Virus record (IMG/VR): IMGVR_UViG_3300020032_000002
Coordinates: 1-29,648 of that record
Length of the DNA: 29,648 nucleotides
Strand: one strand, 5' to 3'
Source: a virus
The number at the start of each line of letters is the position of its first letter. The stretch's first letter is position 1. The notes beneath the pieces are model-generated. The model did no database searches, was not told where the DNA came from, and worked only from the letters and a program-made list of their open reading frames with translations. A program made the translations under genes and the position numbers. Positions 1 to 6,248 of the stretch are shown piece by piece.

Positions 1-1
1 G

Positions 2-133
2 ATAGAAAAAGATAAAGAAAAATATATAAAGTGTATGCTGCTTGAAGAAAGAATCACAGATGAATTAGCTGATATAAACATACAACTTAGAAATGAAGCT
101 GACAGAGTAATGATAGTTGAAAGTTGGGATTAA
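2..133 (+). CDS. C-terminal part of a gene cut by the window edge; unknown
   Basis: Open frame from base 2 to TAA at 131-133 with no start inside, so only the last 43 residues are visible. They are strongly charged (KDKEKY, LEERITDELADI, LRNEADRV) and look like an amphipathic helix or coiled coil. The next gene begins one base after its stop, so the two are probably cotranscribed. I cannot name a family. Confidence 0.6.
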   Translation: MEKDKEKYIKCMLLEERITDELADINIQLRNEADRVMIVESWD

Positions 134-134
134 T

Positions 135-521
135 ATGTCAGATGGAAGATTCAGAAGGGCAATTCTAAAGCGTGATATTGAGATTAAACAAGCAAATGGG
201 CCAGTAATAACTTACAAACTAGATCCAGCAGAGCTTGAAAAACTATATCCTACTAAAAAGAAAACTGAAAAAGAAATTAAGATGATACTCCACGATTCAG
301 ATTGGAGAGCAGGACTAAAAAGAAAGAAGGGGGAGAATAAAGTGGCTAAAAATAACAGTTTAAAAGTTAATGAGATTTCAGTTGAGGGAAAAGAACTTAG
401 ATATAAGGCTACAAAGGATACGGTTTCAATAATTAAGAACAATAATGCTGCAGTTAAATTTGGAAGGGACAAGCTAGGAGATGTTATAAAAGAACTTCAA
501 CAATTAAAGGAGCTGATATAA
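135..521 (+). CDS. Hypothetical phage protein, 128 aa
   Basis: I do not recognise this protein. ATG 135 follows the upstream stop by one base; an in-frame TTG at 117 would overlap the upstream gene and is less likely. No strong SD is visible, which suggests translational coupling. The N-terminal half is basic (RFRRAILKRD) with a Lys-rich linker near residues 45-75; the C-terminal half has alternating hydrophobic residues followed by an amphipathic helix (GDVIKELQQLKELI). No signal peptide or membrane segment. It ends directly against the next small gene. Confidence 0.6.
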   Translation: MSDGRFRRAILKRDIEIKQANGPVITYKLDPAELEKLYPTKKKTEKEIKMILHDSDWRAGLKRKKGENKVAKNNSLKVNEISVEGKELRYKATKDTVSIIKNNNAAVKFGRDKLGDVIKELQQLKELI

Positions 522-671
522 ATGCAAAACTTTATGAAAATGAGTGAGGTTCTGAACGAAGCTATAAAACTTTACTTTGAAGGAGGAGACTGGAAAGCAT
601 ACATAAGGGGGATAAAAGATGAAGGCTACATTCGAGAATGCGACTTTAAAGATTTGGTTTCAAGGCCTTAG
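522..671 (+). CDS. Small hypothetical protein, 49 aa
   Basis: ATG 522 directly follows the TAA of the previous gene, with AAAGGAG about 10 bases upstream. The product starts MQNFMKMSEVLNEAIKLYF and ends SRP; it looks like a small helical protein with a GGDWKAYIRG turn. Its last 53 bases overlap the start of the next gene in another frame. Function unknown. Confidence 0.55.
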   Translation: MQNFMKMSEVLNEAIKLYFEGGDWKAYIRGIKDEGYIRECDFKDLVSRP

Positions 672-798
672 TACAAGCAGAAATATTGACAATGTAGTAA
701 GCATTGAAAAGGTTGAAGATGCAATGGTTATTACAGATAAGGATGATAATGCAGTATTTATAAACTTTAGGAATGTAAATCTAATAGAAGAAATTTAA
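619..798 (+). CDS. Small hypothetical protein, 59 aa
   Basis: ATG 619 is preceded by AAGGGGGAT at good spacing. The reading frame begins inside the previous gene and continues to TAA at 796-798. The protein (ENATLKIWFQGL..., then VEDAMVITDKDDNAVFINF) has the alternating hydrophobic pattern of a small beta-rich domain. The MazG-like gene follows 15 bases later. Function unknown. Confidence 0.6.
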   Translation: MKATFENATLKIWFQGLSTSRNIDNVVSIEKVEDAMVITDKDDNAVFINFRNVNLIEEI

Positions 799-813
799 AG
801 GGAGGACAAGCTA

Positions 814-1149
814 ATGGAATTTAATGAATATCAAATGAAAGCTATGAGGACAGCACCACACTATGACAGTATAGAGGATCAGTTAGATAACGGAATATAT
901 GGACTTATAGGAGAAGTAGGGGAGCTTATAGATCATATAAAAAAGCATAAGTACCAAGGTCATCCACTAGATAAACTATACATTACTAAGGAGCTAGGAG
1001 ATATAAACTGGTATTTAGCACTAATAGCTGATGCAATAGGAATACCGTACAACTCAGTAGCAGAATCAAACATCTTGAAACTACTTAAAAGATACCCTGA
1101 CGGATTTAAAGTTGATGATAGCATAAATAGGTGTGATAAGAATGAGTAA
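814..1149 (+). CDS. MazG-like nucleotide pyrophosphohydrolase
   Basis: 111 aa. The all-alpha NTP-PPase metal-binding pattern ExxE...ExxD is visible as E34/E37 (GEVGELID) and E60/D63 (KELGDINWYL). Members of this superfamily hydrolyse (d)NTPs to the monophosphate and pyrophosphate; phage copies are often in early regions, where they may alter nucleotide pools or ppGpp. The start is ATG 814 behind AGGGAGG. Its stop lies inside the start region of the next gene (ATGAGTAA). The exact substrate cannot be read from sequence. Confidence 0.85.
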   Translation: MEFNEYQMKAMRTAPHYDSIEDQLDNGIYGLIGEVGELIDHIKKHKYQGHPLDKLYITKELGDINWYLALIADAIGIPYNSVAESNILKLLKRYPDGFKVDDSINRCDKNE

Positions 1150-1318
1150 ATTTGCAAAGTATTGTATTGGAGTATATGCTTTCATGTTTTTAATGTACGG
1201 TTTACAGTTTTACTTCTACTTAAAAGGAAATATGAAAATGCTACTCAACTTAAATCTTATAATGCTAGGGTGTATTGTATTTGGAATATATAGAGCTTTG
1301 AGGTGGTTGTATGAGTGA
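1142..1318 (+). CDS. Small membrane protein, two predicted TM helices
   Basis: 58 aa from ATG 1142 (AGGTGTG upstream); an in-frame GTG at 1133 is possible but is badly placed. Two hydrophobic stretches, about residues 8-26 (CIGVYAFMFLMYGLQFYFYL) and 35-50 (NLIMLGCIVFGIYRAL), suggest a two-pass inner-membrane protein with short charged ends. It overlaps both neighbours by a few bases. No family recognised. Confidence 0.6.
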   Translation: MSKFAKYCIGVYAFMFLMYGLQFYFYLKGNMKMLLNLNLIMLGCIVFGIYRALRWLYE

Positions 1319-1721
1319 AATAAAGATAGTTATTCCTGGTGAACCAAAAGCAAAAGCTAGACCAAGAGTAACAAGAAAGGGAATAGCATATACCCCTAAA
1401 AAGACTTTAGAATACGAAAATTGGGTTAAAGAGTGCTTTGTATTATGCAGACATAAGAAAATGCTAAAGGGACAAATAGAAGCCGAAATAAAGGCATATT
1501 TCAAAATACCTAAGAGTGCCAGCAAGAAAAAGAAAACTGAAATGATAAAAGGCAAGATGAGACCGACTAAAAAACCTGATACGGATAATGTGGCAAAGAT
1601 TATTTTAGACAGTTTAAACGATTTAGCATATTCAGATGATAAGCAAGTTATAAAGCTAATAGTTGAAAAGTTTTACAGTGAAGAGCCAAGGGTGGAAGTA
1701 GTCCTGAGAGAGATTTCCTAA
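1311..1721 (+). CDS. rusA: RusA-family Holliday junction resolvase
   Basis: 136 aa. N-terminal IPGEPKAKARPR and the acidic signature KPDTDNVAKIILDSLND...YSDDKQV match RusA. The acidic residues expected to bind metal at four-way junctions are D90, D92 and D109/D110. RusA dimers symmetrically cleave Holliday junctions; in phages this supports recombination or debranching before packaging. ATG 1311 lies inside the end of the preceding membrane-protein gene, with AGGTGG as SD. Length is typical of the family. Confidence 0.92.
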   Translation: MSEIKIVIPGEPKAKARPRVTRKGIAYTPKKTLEYENWVKECFVLCRHKKMLKGQIEAEIKAYFKIPKSASKKKKTEMIKGKMRPTKKPDTDNVAKIILDSLNDLAYSDDKQVIKLIVEKFYSEEPRVEVVLREIS

Positions 1722-1733
1722 GGAGGGTTAAGC

Positions 1734-1919
1734 GTGAATGTCGGCGATAGAGTTTTTATATACGATTATGCTAGTGATTTGTTTATATTTGCTGGAGAGA
1801 TCATCGACAGAGAGGGAGGACAAGCGTTAGTATTGGTTCCTACAAGGGAACATGGAGTTACAGTTGCAGATTGGTTCGATGTAGAAAAGTTATATAAGAA
1901 ATCTAAGGCAACTGCTTGA
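1734..1919 (+). CDS. Small hypothetical protein, 61 aa
   Basis: GTG 1734 follows AGGAGGGT. The sequence (NVGDRVFIYDYA..., AGEIIDREGGQALVLVP..., ADWFDVEKLY) looks like a compact beta-barrel-like domain with a final short helix, but I do not recognise a family. Twelve bases separate it from the rusA stop, so it is in the same operon. Confidence 0.6.
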   Translation: MNVGDRVFIYDYASDLFIFAGEIIDREGGQALVLVPTREHGVTVADWFDVEKLYKKSKATA

Positions 1920-1933
1920 AGGAGTGATGATAG

Positions 1934-2038
1934 ATGTCTGCAGCAGCAGAATCAATAGATCTGATTGAAAATCTTACAGCACTATGGGTTGCGATAGAGT
2001 ATGGTATAGATGATCCTAAGGTTGTAGTTAGCGACTAA
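1934..2038 (+). CDS. Very small hypothetical protein, 34 aa
   Basis: ATG 1934 follows AAGGAGTGAT with 7-base spacing. The product (MSAAAESIDLIENLTAL, then WVAIEYGIDDPKVVVSD) is acidic and mostly helical. Good SD and tight spacing support translation; function unknown. Confidence 0.45.
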   Translation: MSAAAESIDLIENLTALWVAIEYGIDDPKVVVSD

Positions 2039-2064
2039 ATAAGATATTAACGGAGGTTAAGAAA

Positions 2065-2160
2065 ATGAAAATCTATGATATGATAATGAAATTTATATAT
2101 AAATTTAAAAAATCAGATGCAGAGAAAGCTGTAGAAGATTTTTTAAAAGAATGTAACTAA
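2065..2160 (+). CDS. Very small hypothetical protein, 31 aa
   Basis: ATG 2065 follows CGGAGGTTAAG. The protein (KIYDMIMKFIYKFKK, then SDAEKAVEDFLKECN) is an amphipathic basic helix followed by an acidic helix. The frame continues past TAA 2158-2160 for 17 more codons ending EKAEEVE and a stop at 2212-2214, which resembles the C-terminus of the next gene; a longer ancestral gene broken by a stop is possible. Confidence 0.45.
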   Translation: MKIYDMIMKFIYKFKKSDAEKAVEDFLKECN

Positions 2161-2213
2161 TATAAGACTTTGTCCGAAGGTGAGCATATAGAAAAAGCAG
2201 AGGAGGTTGAGTG

Positions 2214-2567
2214 ATGAAATTTAGTGAGATATTACAACACTATGATAAATATAGTTTTAGAGTAAACAATGACTTAGAAGGTTATGATTTATTAATAAAA
2301 GATAATATAGAAACTCCGGAAGGTGTAGAAGATTCTTGGTGTGCTACTATATTTGATATGCAAGACTTCTCTAAATTCCTAAAAGATACTACGAATATAA
2401 AAGCTAAATACTGGAAAGACAAATTTAAAACAAAAGATAAAGAATATAACGAATTAGTGCAACTATTAGAAGCTATAAAAGCTACACATGAAATAGGGTA
2501 TACATTAGACGATAGCATGATAAAAGATATTGAGAAAGCACTAGAAAAAGCCGAGGAGGTTGAGTGA
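2214..2567 (+). CDS. Hypothetical acidic phage protein, 117 aa
   Basis: ATG 2214 with AGGAGGT upstream (an in-frame GTG directly precedes it). The central part is hydrophilic and the C-terminal half is predominantly helical and charged (KDKFKTKDKEYNELVQLLEA; KDIEKALEKAEEVE). No signal peptide or TM. Its stop overlaps the start of the next gene as TGATG. Function not recognised. Confidence 0.6.
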   Translation: MKFSEILQHYDKYSFRVNNDLEGYDLLIKDNIETPEGVEDSWCATIFDMQDFSKFLKDTTNIKAKYWKDKFKTKDKEYNELVQLLEAIKATHEIGYTLDDSMIKDIEKALEKAEEVE

Positions 2568-2788
2568 TGAATTGCTTTTATTGTCGTTATTATCGAGAAG
2601 GCTACATGGAGAATGAATGTAAATTAACAGGTGCTTATAATTTTAGAAAACAAGATAATTGTAACCTAATAAATAATGATGGAATAGTAAATAAAATTGA
2701 ATTGAGGAAGTTAATTGAAATTCCAATTGTGATAGAAGATGCAGAAGAATTTACTTGTCAAGATTGTGAATATTACAAAGAAATCTAG
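2567..2788 (+). CDS. Cys-rich small protein; IS inserted at its stop codon
   Basis: Starts MNCFYCRYYREGYM. Cysteines occur as CxxC near the N-terminus, single Cys in CKLT and DNCNL, then CQDC near the C-terminus, suggesting a zinc-binding mini-domain. The pattern CxYCxYY...DG(I/L)VN...EFxCxDCE is shared with the gene at 6000, so they are probable paralogues. The IS608-like element starts after base 2776, directly before what would have been the native stop TAA (now 4492-4494); the current protein therefore ends KEI from transposon sequence, only three added residues. ATG 2567 is preferred over the in-frame GTG 2564. Confidence 0.65.
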   Translation: MNCFYCRYYREGYMENECKLTGAYNFRKQDNCNLINNDGIVNKIELRKLIEIPIVIEDAEEFTCQDCEYYKEI

Positions 2789-2835
2789 CCGAAAGCCCAC
2801 GACTTCAGTCGTTGGGATGAAGGCTTATTAAATAC

Positions 2836-2864
2836 TTGACACCTATCTAATATTATGATATATT
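2836..2864 (+). promoter_or_regulatory. tnpA promoter with overlapping dyad
   Basis: TTGACA (2836-2841), 17-base spacer, TATATT (2859-2864): near-consensus sigmaA promoter. A perfect 12-bp inverted repeat, CACCTATCTAAT (2840-2851) and ATTAGATAGGTG (2868-2879), flanks the -10; the right arm contains the start of the tnpA SD. A third segment, TATCTAAT (2885-2892), can pair with 2868-2875 instead. Confidence 0.75.
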
Positions 2865-2890
2865 ATAATTAGATAGGTGGTGGTTATCTA

Positions 2891-3289
2891 ATGAATAATA
2901 AATACATGCATAAAAAAGGAATTGTTTATCTAAATCAATATCATATAGTATTTTGTCCTAAATACAGACGTAAGGTATTAGTTGGAGATATAGAGAAAGA
3001 TTTAAGGCAAATATTTTATGATATAGCTAAAGAGAAAGATGTTGAAATAAAAGCATTAGAAATAATGCCAGACCATGTTCATATGTTTATAAGTTTCGAT
3101 CCACGACAACATTTGCACAGTTTAGTACGATATTTTAAAGGAACAAGTAGTAGAATTTTAAGAGAAAAATATCCTGAATTAAGAAGTAGAATCCCTTCAC
3201 TTTGGACACGAAGTTATTTTTGCTGTACTGTTGGATACGTAAGCGAAAAAGCAATACAAAAATATATAGAAAATCAAAAGAATGTATAG
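2891..3289 (+). CDS. tnpA: TnpA, Y1 HUH transposase of IS200/IS605 family
   Basis: 132 aa, normal length. The HUH motif is H62-V-H64 (MPDHVHMFI) and the nucleophile tyrosine is Y125 in KYIENQ, with Q129 one turn later as in the family. TnpA works as a dimer on single-stranded DNA, recognises the subterminal hairpins and cuts and rejoins DNA through 5'-phosphotyrosine links. ATG 2891 follows GGTGGTGG; the initiation region lies within alternative hairpins, implying low expression. tnpB starts 14 bases after the stop. Confidence 0.97.
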   Translation: MNNKYMHKKGIVYLNQYHIVFCPKYRRKVLVGDIEKDLRQIFYDIAKEKDVEIKALEIMPDHVHMFISFDPRQHLHSLVRYFKGTSSRILREKYPELRSRIPSLWTRSYFCCTVGYVSEKAIQKYIENQKNV

Positions 3290-3303
3290 AAAGGTGGTGA
3301 ATT

Positions 3304-4365
3304 ATGAAATTAACAGTTAAATTTAAAATACTACTAAGTAAAGAACAAGAACAATATTTAGAGCAAACTTTAAATGAATATATAAATACTGTAAATAATA
3401 TAGTTCAAATTATGATTAATGGACACACAAAGCTAACCTCAAAAGATATTAAAGCTAATCTACCAAGTGCAGTAAAAAACCAAGCCATAAGAGATGCTAA
3501 AAGTGTTTACAGAAAATATAAGAAAACCGACAAATTACCAATACTGAAAAAACCAGTATGCATATGGAATAACCAAAGTTATAAAATAAATGATTATTTA
3601 AGTTTTCCAGTTATGATTAATGGTAAATCCCAAAGAATAAAAGTTAAAACTATACTAACAGATTATCAAAAACAACAATTAAACAACAAATTAGGCACAT
3701 TAAGAATAACTAAAAAATCGGGTAAATGGATAGCACAAATATCTGTAGATGTACCAGAAAAACAAAACAATGATACAGAAATAATGGGTGTAGATTTAGG
3801 TTTAAAAGTACCAGCAGTAGCGGTGACAAGCAACGGCAAAACAAAATTTTTTGGTAATGGCAGACAAAATAAATATATTAGGCGTAAATATAAGTCACTA
3901 AGACAAAAGCTAGGTAAAGCTAAAAAGCTAAAAAAAATTAAACAAATAGGCAACAAAGAACAAAGATGGATGAAAGACCAAGACCATAAAATAAGTAGAC
4001 AGATAGTTAATTTTGCTAAAGAAAATCATGTTTCGACAATTCGCCTTGAAAAGTTGGCGAATATCCGAAACACGGCAAGAACAAGCCGTAAAAACGAAAA
4101 GAATTTGCATACATGGTCTTTCTATCGTTTAGCAAAATATATAGAATACAAGGCAAAATTAGAAGGAATAAAAGTAGAATACGTAAATCCAGAATATACA
4201 AGCCAAAAATGTCCTCATTGTGGCACTTTAAATAAAGCGAGAGATAGAAAATATGTATGCAAATCATGTGGATATATAACACATAGAGATAGATTAGGTG
4301 CTATAAATATAATGAAAGCACCTGTGGTAGATGGTGTAGCAAATAGCGATAGTCTGCCAGCCTAA
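3304..4365 (+). CDS. tnpB: TnpB, RNA-guided RuvC-like nuclease of the IS608-like element
   Basis: 353 aa. RuvC residues visible: D164 (MGVDLGLK), E249 (IRLEKLANIR) and D329 (HRDRLGAINI, a variant of the usual DRDxNAAxNI). A zinc ribbon CPHC...CKSC lies before the last motif. TnpB proteins use an RNA from the transposon right end (omegaRNA) to cut DNA next to a TAM, here expected to be TTAC, helping the element persist after excision. SD AGGTGGTG, ATG 3304. All catalytic acids are present although the third motif is atypical. Confidence 0.95.
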   Translation: MKLTVKFKILLSKEQEQYLEQTLNEYINTVNNIVQIMINGHTKLTSKDIKANLPSAVKNQAIRDAKSVYRKYKKTDKLPILKKPVCIWNNQSYKINDYLSFPVMINGKSQRIKVKTILTDYQKQQLNNKLGTLRITKKSGKWIAQISVDVPEKQNNDTEIMGVDLGLKVPAVAVTSNGKTKFFGNGRQNKYIRRKYKSLRQKLGKAKKLKKIKQIGNKEQRWMKDQDHKISRQIVNFAKENHVSTIRLEKLANIRNTARTSRKNEKNLHTWSFYRLAKYIEYKAKLEGIKVEYVNPEYTSQKCPHCGTLNKARDRKYVCKSCGYITHRDRLGAINIMKAPVVDGVANSDSLPA

Positions 4366-4491
4366 GATGCTATATGCACTGTCTTAGGAGGGGTGATGGC
4401 ACACCCTAAACTTTGGGGAACTACGGATACCAGAAATGGACTTCCGACTACCACCAAAGAATCCCCTGACTTTAGTCACGGGGAGTGTCAA
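4366..4491 (+). ncRNA. Candidate omegaRNA scaffold of tnpB (right end)
   Basis: Non-coding 126 bases between the tnpB stop and the element tip. Foldable parts: CTAAG (4362-4366) with CTTAG (4382-4386), then GGGGTG...CACACCC, then the right-end hairpin 4463-4483. By homology with IS200/IS605 elements the omegaRNA would start inside the tnpB 3' end, run to 4491 and use the next about 16-20 bases (from 4492) as guide. Boundaries are inferred. Confidence 0.55.
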
Positions 4492-4531
4492 TAAGTGCAA
4501 AAAATCAAAATCTCATGGAAGTATTGATGAA

Positions 4532-4660
4532 ATGATACATTCTTTAGAAGTAAAAGAAATTGATAGTATACCTAATGAAATTTTAGAATTGGAATTTGAT
4601 AAAGAGGATTCATGGATAGTGGGTGGATTTTTATCATTGGATTTAGTTTTAAGTATTTAA
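4532..4660 (+). CDS. Small hypothetical protein, possibly 5'-truncated by the IS
   Basis: ATG 4532 (GGAAG about 11 bases upstream) gives 42 aa: MIHSLEVKEIDSIPNEILEL..., ending LSLDLVLSI. The frame continues upstream into the transposon right end, where a longer version would start at 4436, but that part is IS sequence. With the IS removed, the frame runs back into the end of the Cys-rich gene, so the original start is unclear. Acidic, no recognised domain. Confidence 0.4.
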   Translation: MIHSLEVKEIDSIPNEILELEFDKEDSWIVGGFLSLDLVLSI

Positions 4661-4696
4661 ATATACGAGAACTGAGGACTTTGTGGAGGTGGAGAT

Positions 4697-4999
4697 ATGA
4701 GTATAGATTATTATTCAGATAGTAAGAAATTACAAAATTCGGAAAGTAAATGTTATGGTGAAATATTTATAGAACAATTTAATAATTTATTAAAACGATA
4801 TGAACAACAAATAGCAACCGATGATGAATATAAGAATGAAAATAAAACATTAAAAGATTTTATAAAATATGAAATTGTAGAATTATTAGAAAGAATTTTA
4901 AATGATTACGCATCAGAAGGTTATTTACTTGATGAATTTATTACTTATGATATAGAAACTCTTTTAGAAAAATCAAAGGGGGTAGTAGAAGAACTATGA
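4697..4999 (+). CDS. Hypothetical protein, 100 aa
   Basis: ATG 4697 with GGAGGTGGAG upstream. Acidic and almost entirely helical, with a heptad-like centre (FIEQFNNLLKRYEQQI, LKDFIKYEIVELLERILNDY) and a C-terminal repeat-like helix (LDEFITYDIETLLEKS). The N-terminus SIDYYSDSKKLQ resembles the 29-aa ORF at 6686 (DYYSELNQDKK). Overlaps the next gene by 4 bases (ATGA). No family recognised. Confidence 0.6.
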   Translation: MSIDYYSDSKKLQNSESKCYGEIFIEQFNNLLKRYEQQIATDDEYKNENKTLKDFIKYEIVELLERILNDYASEGYLLDEFITYDIETLLEKSKGVVEEL

Positions 5000-5295
5000 A
5001 ACAACATATAACGGTTGAACAATATGAAGAATCGAAGGAAATTAGAAGAAAATTAGAAGATTTAAGTTTATTTAAAAATGATAAAATTACAATAGGCAAA
5101 ATGATAGAGATATTATCTTCAAAATATGATGCAGTGGATTATTCAGATGATAGAGAATTTGGTGTGGGATATACGGTATCTTGTATAACTTTTGATAGTT
5201 ATGATTGGTGTGATGATGAACATAGGGAATATATAGCCAATGAACTCTGTGATGCTCTTTGGGAAGCAGTGAAAGAAGTTTTGAAAGGGGAATAA
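4996..5295 (+). CDS. Hypothetical protein, 99 aa
   Basis: ATG 4996 overlaps the previous stop (ATGA) and has AAGGGGGT about 14 bases upstream. N-terminal helical region (EQYEESKEIRRKLEDLSLF), then a mixed domain rich in Asp/Tyr (AVDYSDDREFGVGYTVSCI; DSYDWCDDEH) and a C-terminal helix. No TM or signal. Unknown function, probably translationally coupled to its neighbour. Confidence 0.6.
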   Translation: MKQHITVEQYEESKEIRRKLEDLSLFKNDKITIGKMIEILSSKYDAVDYSDDREFGVGYTVSCITFDSYDWCDDEHREYIANELCDALWEAVKEVLKGE

Positions 5296-5298
5296 GTG

Positions 5299-5463
5299 AT
5301 GAAATGTTTTACTTGTGGAACTAGGATGGAGAATTATGATGATATAAGAAATGATTTTGTAAAGGTAGACTTCCGAAGATGTCCTAAGTGTGGTAGTAAA
5401 GCAGAAATACAATATTATGATGATGAATGCACATTTTTATCGGAAGTAAAGTGGAGAAGGTGA
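5299..5463 (+). CDS. Small zinc-ribbon-like protein, 54 aa
   Basis: ATG 5299 follows AAGGGGAATAAGTG and lies 3 bases after the previous stop. Two zinc knuckles are visible, C3-x2-C6 (KCFTCGTRM) and C28-x2-C31 (RCPKCGSK), followed by a short acidic tail. This is the usual layout of a treble-clef or zinc-ribbon mini-domain that binds nucleic acid or protein. Specific role unknown. Confidence 0.6.
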   Translation: MKCFTCGTRMENYDDIRNDFVKVDFRRCPKCGSKAEIQYYDDECTFLSEVKWRR

Positions 5464-5467
5464 TATA

Positions 5468-5509
5468 GTGTTACATATAAACATGGTTAAAGGTGATTAC
5501 ATTGAATAA
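5468..5509 (+). CDS. Possible 13-codon peptide
   Basis: GTG 5468 stands exactly five bases after AGAAGGTG, the spacing most genes here use. It encodes VLHINMVKGDYIE and its end covers the SD and start codon of the next gene, so it could act as a coupling leader. Too short to be certain. Confidence 0.3.
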   Translation: MLHINMVKGDYIE

Positions 5510-5687
5510 AGACGAAATTAAAATTATAGGAGTAGATGTTGCAAAAACTACTAATAGAATGGATGATAATTTAAAAGAGTTTTATAAAAAATACCCTGAT
5601 AAATTTATAGAAGAATTTTTAGATTTAAAGCTATATTGGTATCAAAAGGTTATTTTGAGACAGCTAGTTAATAAAAAAGATAAATAA
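5502..5687 (+). CDS. Terminase-large-subunit-like N-terminal fragment, 61 aa
   Basis: TTG 5502 follows AAAGGTG at 6 bases (an in-frame GTG lies at 5493, within the SD). Residues about 26-55 (FYKKYPDKFIEEFLDLKLYW, then YQKVILRQLV) resemble the segment just before the ATPase core of phage TerL proteins, where a Trp/Tyr-Gln motif contacts adenine. No Walker A, Walker B or nuclease part follows: the frame stops at TAA. It is either a gene remnant or a small stand-alone protein. The assignment rests on motif similarity only. Confidence 0.4.
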   Translation: MNKDEIKIIGVDVAKTTNRMDDNLKEFYKKYPDKFIEEFLDLKLYWYQKVILRQLVNKKDK

Positions 5688-5707
5688 AATTTTGTGAGAG
5701 TGATATT

Positions 5708-5776
5708 ATGTTTAAAATTAAGTGTTGCACATGTAATAATGAATCTGAAATAACCGTAAAAGATAATAGGTTGTAA
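5708..5776 (+). CDS. Tiny Cys-containing ORF, 22 aa
   Basis: ATG 5708 lies five bases after GAGAGTG. Product MFKIKCCTCNNESEITVKDN ends RL; the CCxC start resembles half of a zinc knuckle. It may be a remnant of one of the nearby Cys-rich genes or a real micro-protein. Confidence 0.35.
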   Translation: MFKIKCCTCNNESEITVKDNRL

Positions 5777-5797
5777 GGTTTAAATGGAGGTGAGTGA

Positions 5798-5992
5798 TTG
5801 AAGTGTATTAAAGATAAGTGTGAATTTTACGCTGAGCATGATTTTTATTCAGGATATTTTATTTGTGGTTTGTTAATAAGAGGTCGAAGTTTCCCAAAAA
5901 ATAAAGAAGTTAATTGCATTGTAGACGAAGAATTAGATAATATACTTAAATACATTTCTGTATTAAATAAAATAAAAAGTGAGAGGAGGTAG
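5798..5992 (+). CDS. Small Cys-containing hypothetical protein, 64 aa
   Basis: TTG 5798 follows GGAGGTG with five-base spacing. CIKDKCEFY, ICGLL and a later NCIVDEEL give four Cys that could bind a metal; the C-terminus is helical (LDNILKYISVLNKIKSERR). It belongs in style with the other Cys-rich small proteins at 2567 and 6000 but is not clearly homologous. Its end contains the SD of the next gene. Confidence 0.55.
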   Translation: MKCIKDKCEFYAEHDFYSGYFICGLLIRGRSFPKNKEVNCIVDEELDNILKYISVLNKIKSERR

Positions 5993-5999
5993 TTTTCTT

Positions 6000-6248
6000 T
6001 TGCTAGAGGAAAAATGTGAATATTGTAAGTATTATGAAGAAGATTATGACTTAGAGTGTAAAGATTGTAGGGTTGATGATGGATTGGTGAATTATAGTAA
6101 ATTTGAATTAAATGATGAATTAGAAAAACTAATAAATTTAGCAGAGTTTAATTGCTGTGATTGTGAGTTTACTTATTATGAAGAAAATTGCAACTGTAAA
6201 TATGGGGATTTTATCAGAAAACAAGCAAGAAGACTCCCACCTCTTTAG
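6000..6248 (+). CDS. Cys-rich protein, 3' end replaced by a small mobile element
   Basis: TTG 6000 is chosen because AGGAGGT (6084-type SD at 5984-5990) precedes it by nine bases. Cysteine pairs: CEYC, CKDC, CCDC and CNC. The N-terminal and central parts (KCEYCKYYEE, DDGLVNYSKFEL, EFNCCDCE) match the gene at 2567, so these are paralogues with a putative zinc-binding fold. The last 12 residues (IRKQARRLPPL region) are encoded by the inserted 190-bp element that starts near 6215; without it the frame would run on into the downstream flank. Confidence 0.55.
   Translation: MLEEKCEYCKYYEEDYDLECKDCRVDDGLVNYSKFELNDELEKLINLAEFNCCDCEFTYYEENCNCKYGDFIRKQARRLPPL

Larger units (their letters stand above)
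2777..4491 (+). mobile_element. Complete IS608-like IS200/IS605 transposon
   Basis: The element lies just 3' of TTAC (2773-2776), the IS608 target. Its left hairpin (2796-2816, one bulged T) begins 19 bases from the tip and has guide AAAG directly 5' of the foot. The right hairpin (4463-4483, bulged C) has guide GAAT 5' of its foot and is followed by TCAA, ending at 4491. These tetranucleotides match the IS608 cleavage and guide scheme as I know it. Both tnpA and tnpB are intact, so the element looks functional. No target duplication is expected for peel-and-paste transposition. Precise removal joins the upstream gene to its own TAA. Confidence 0.93.
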
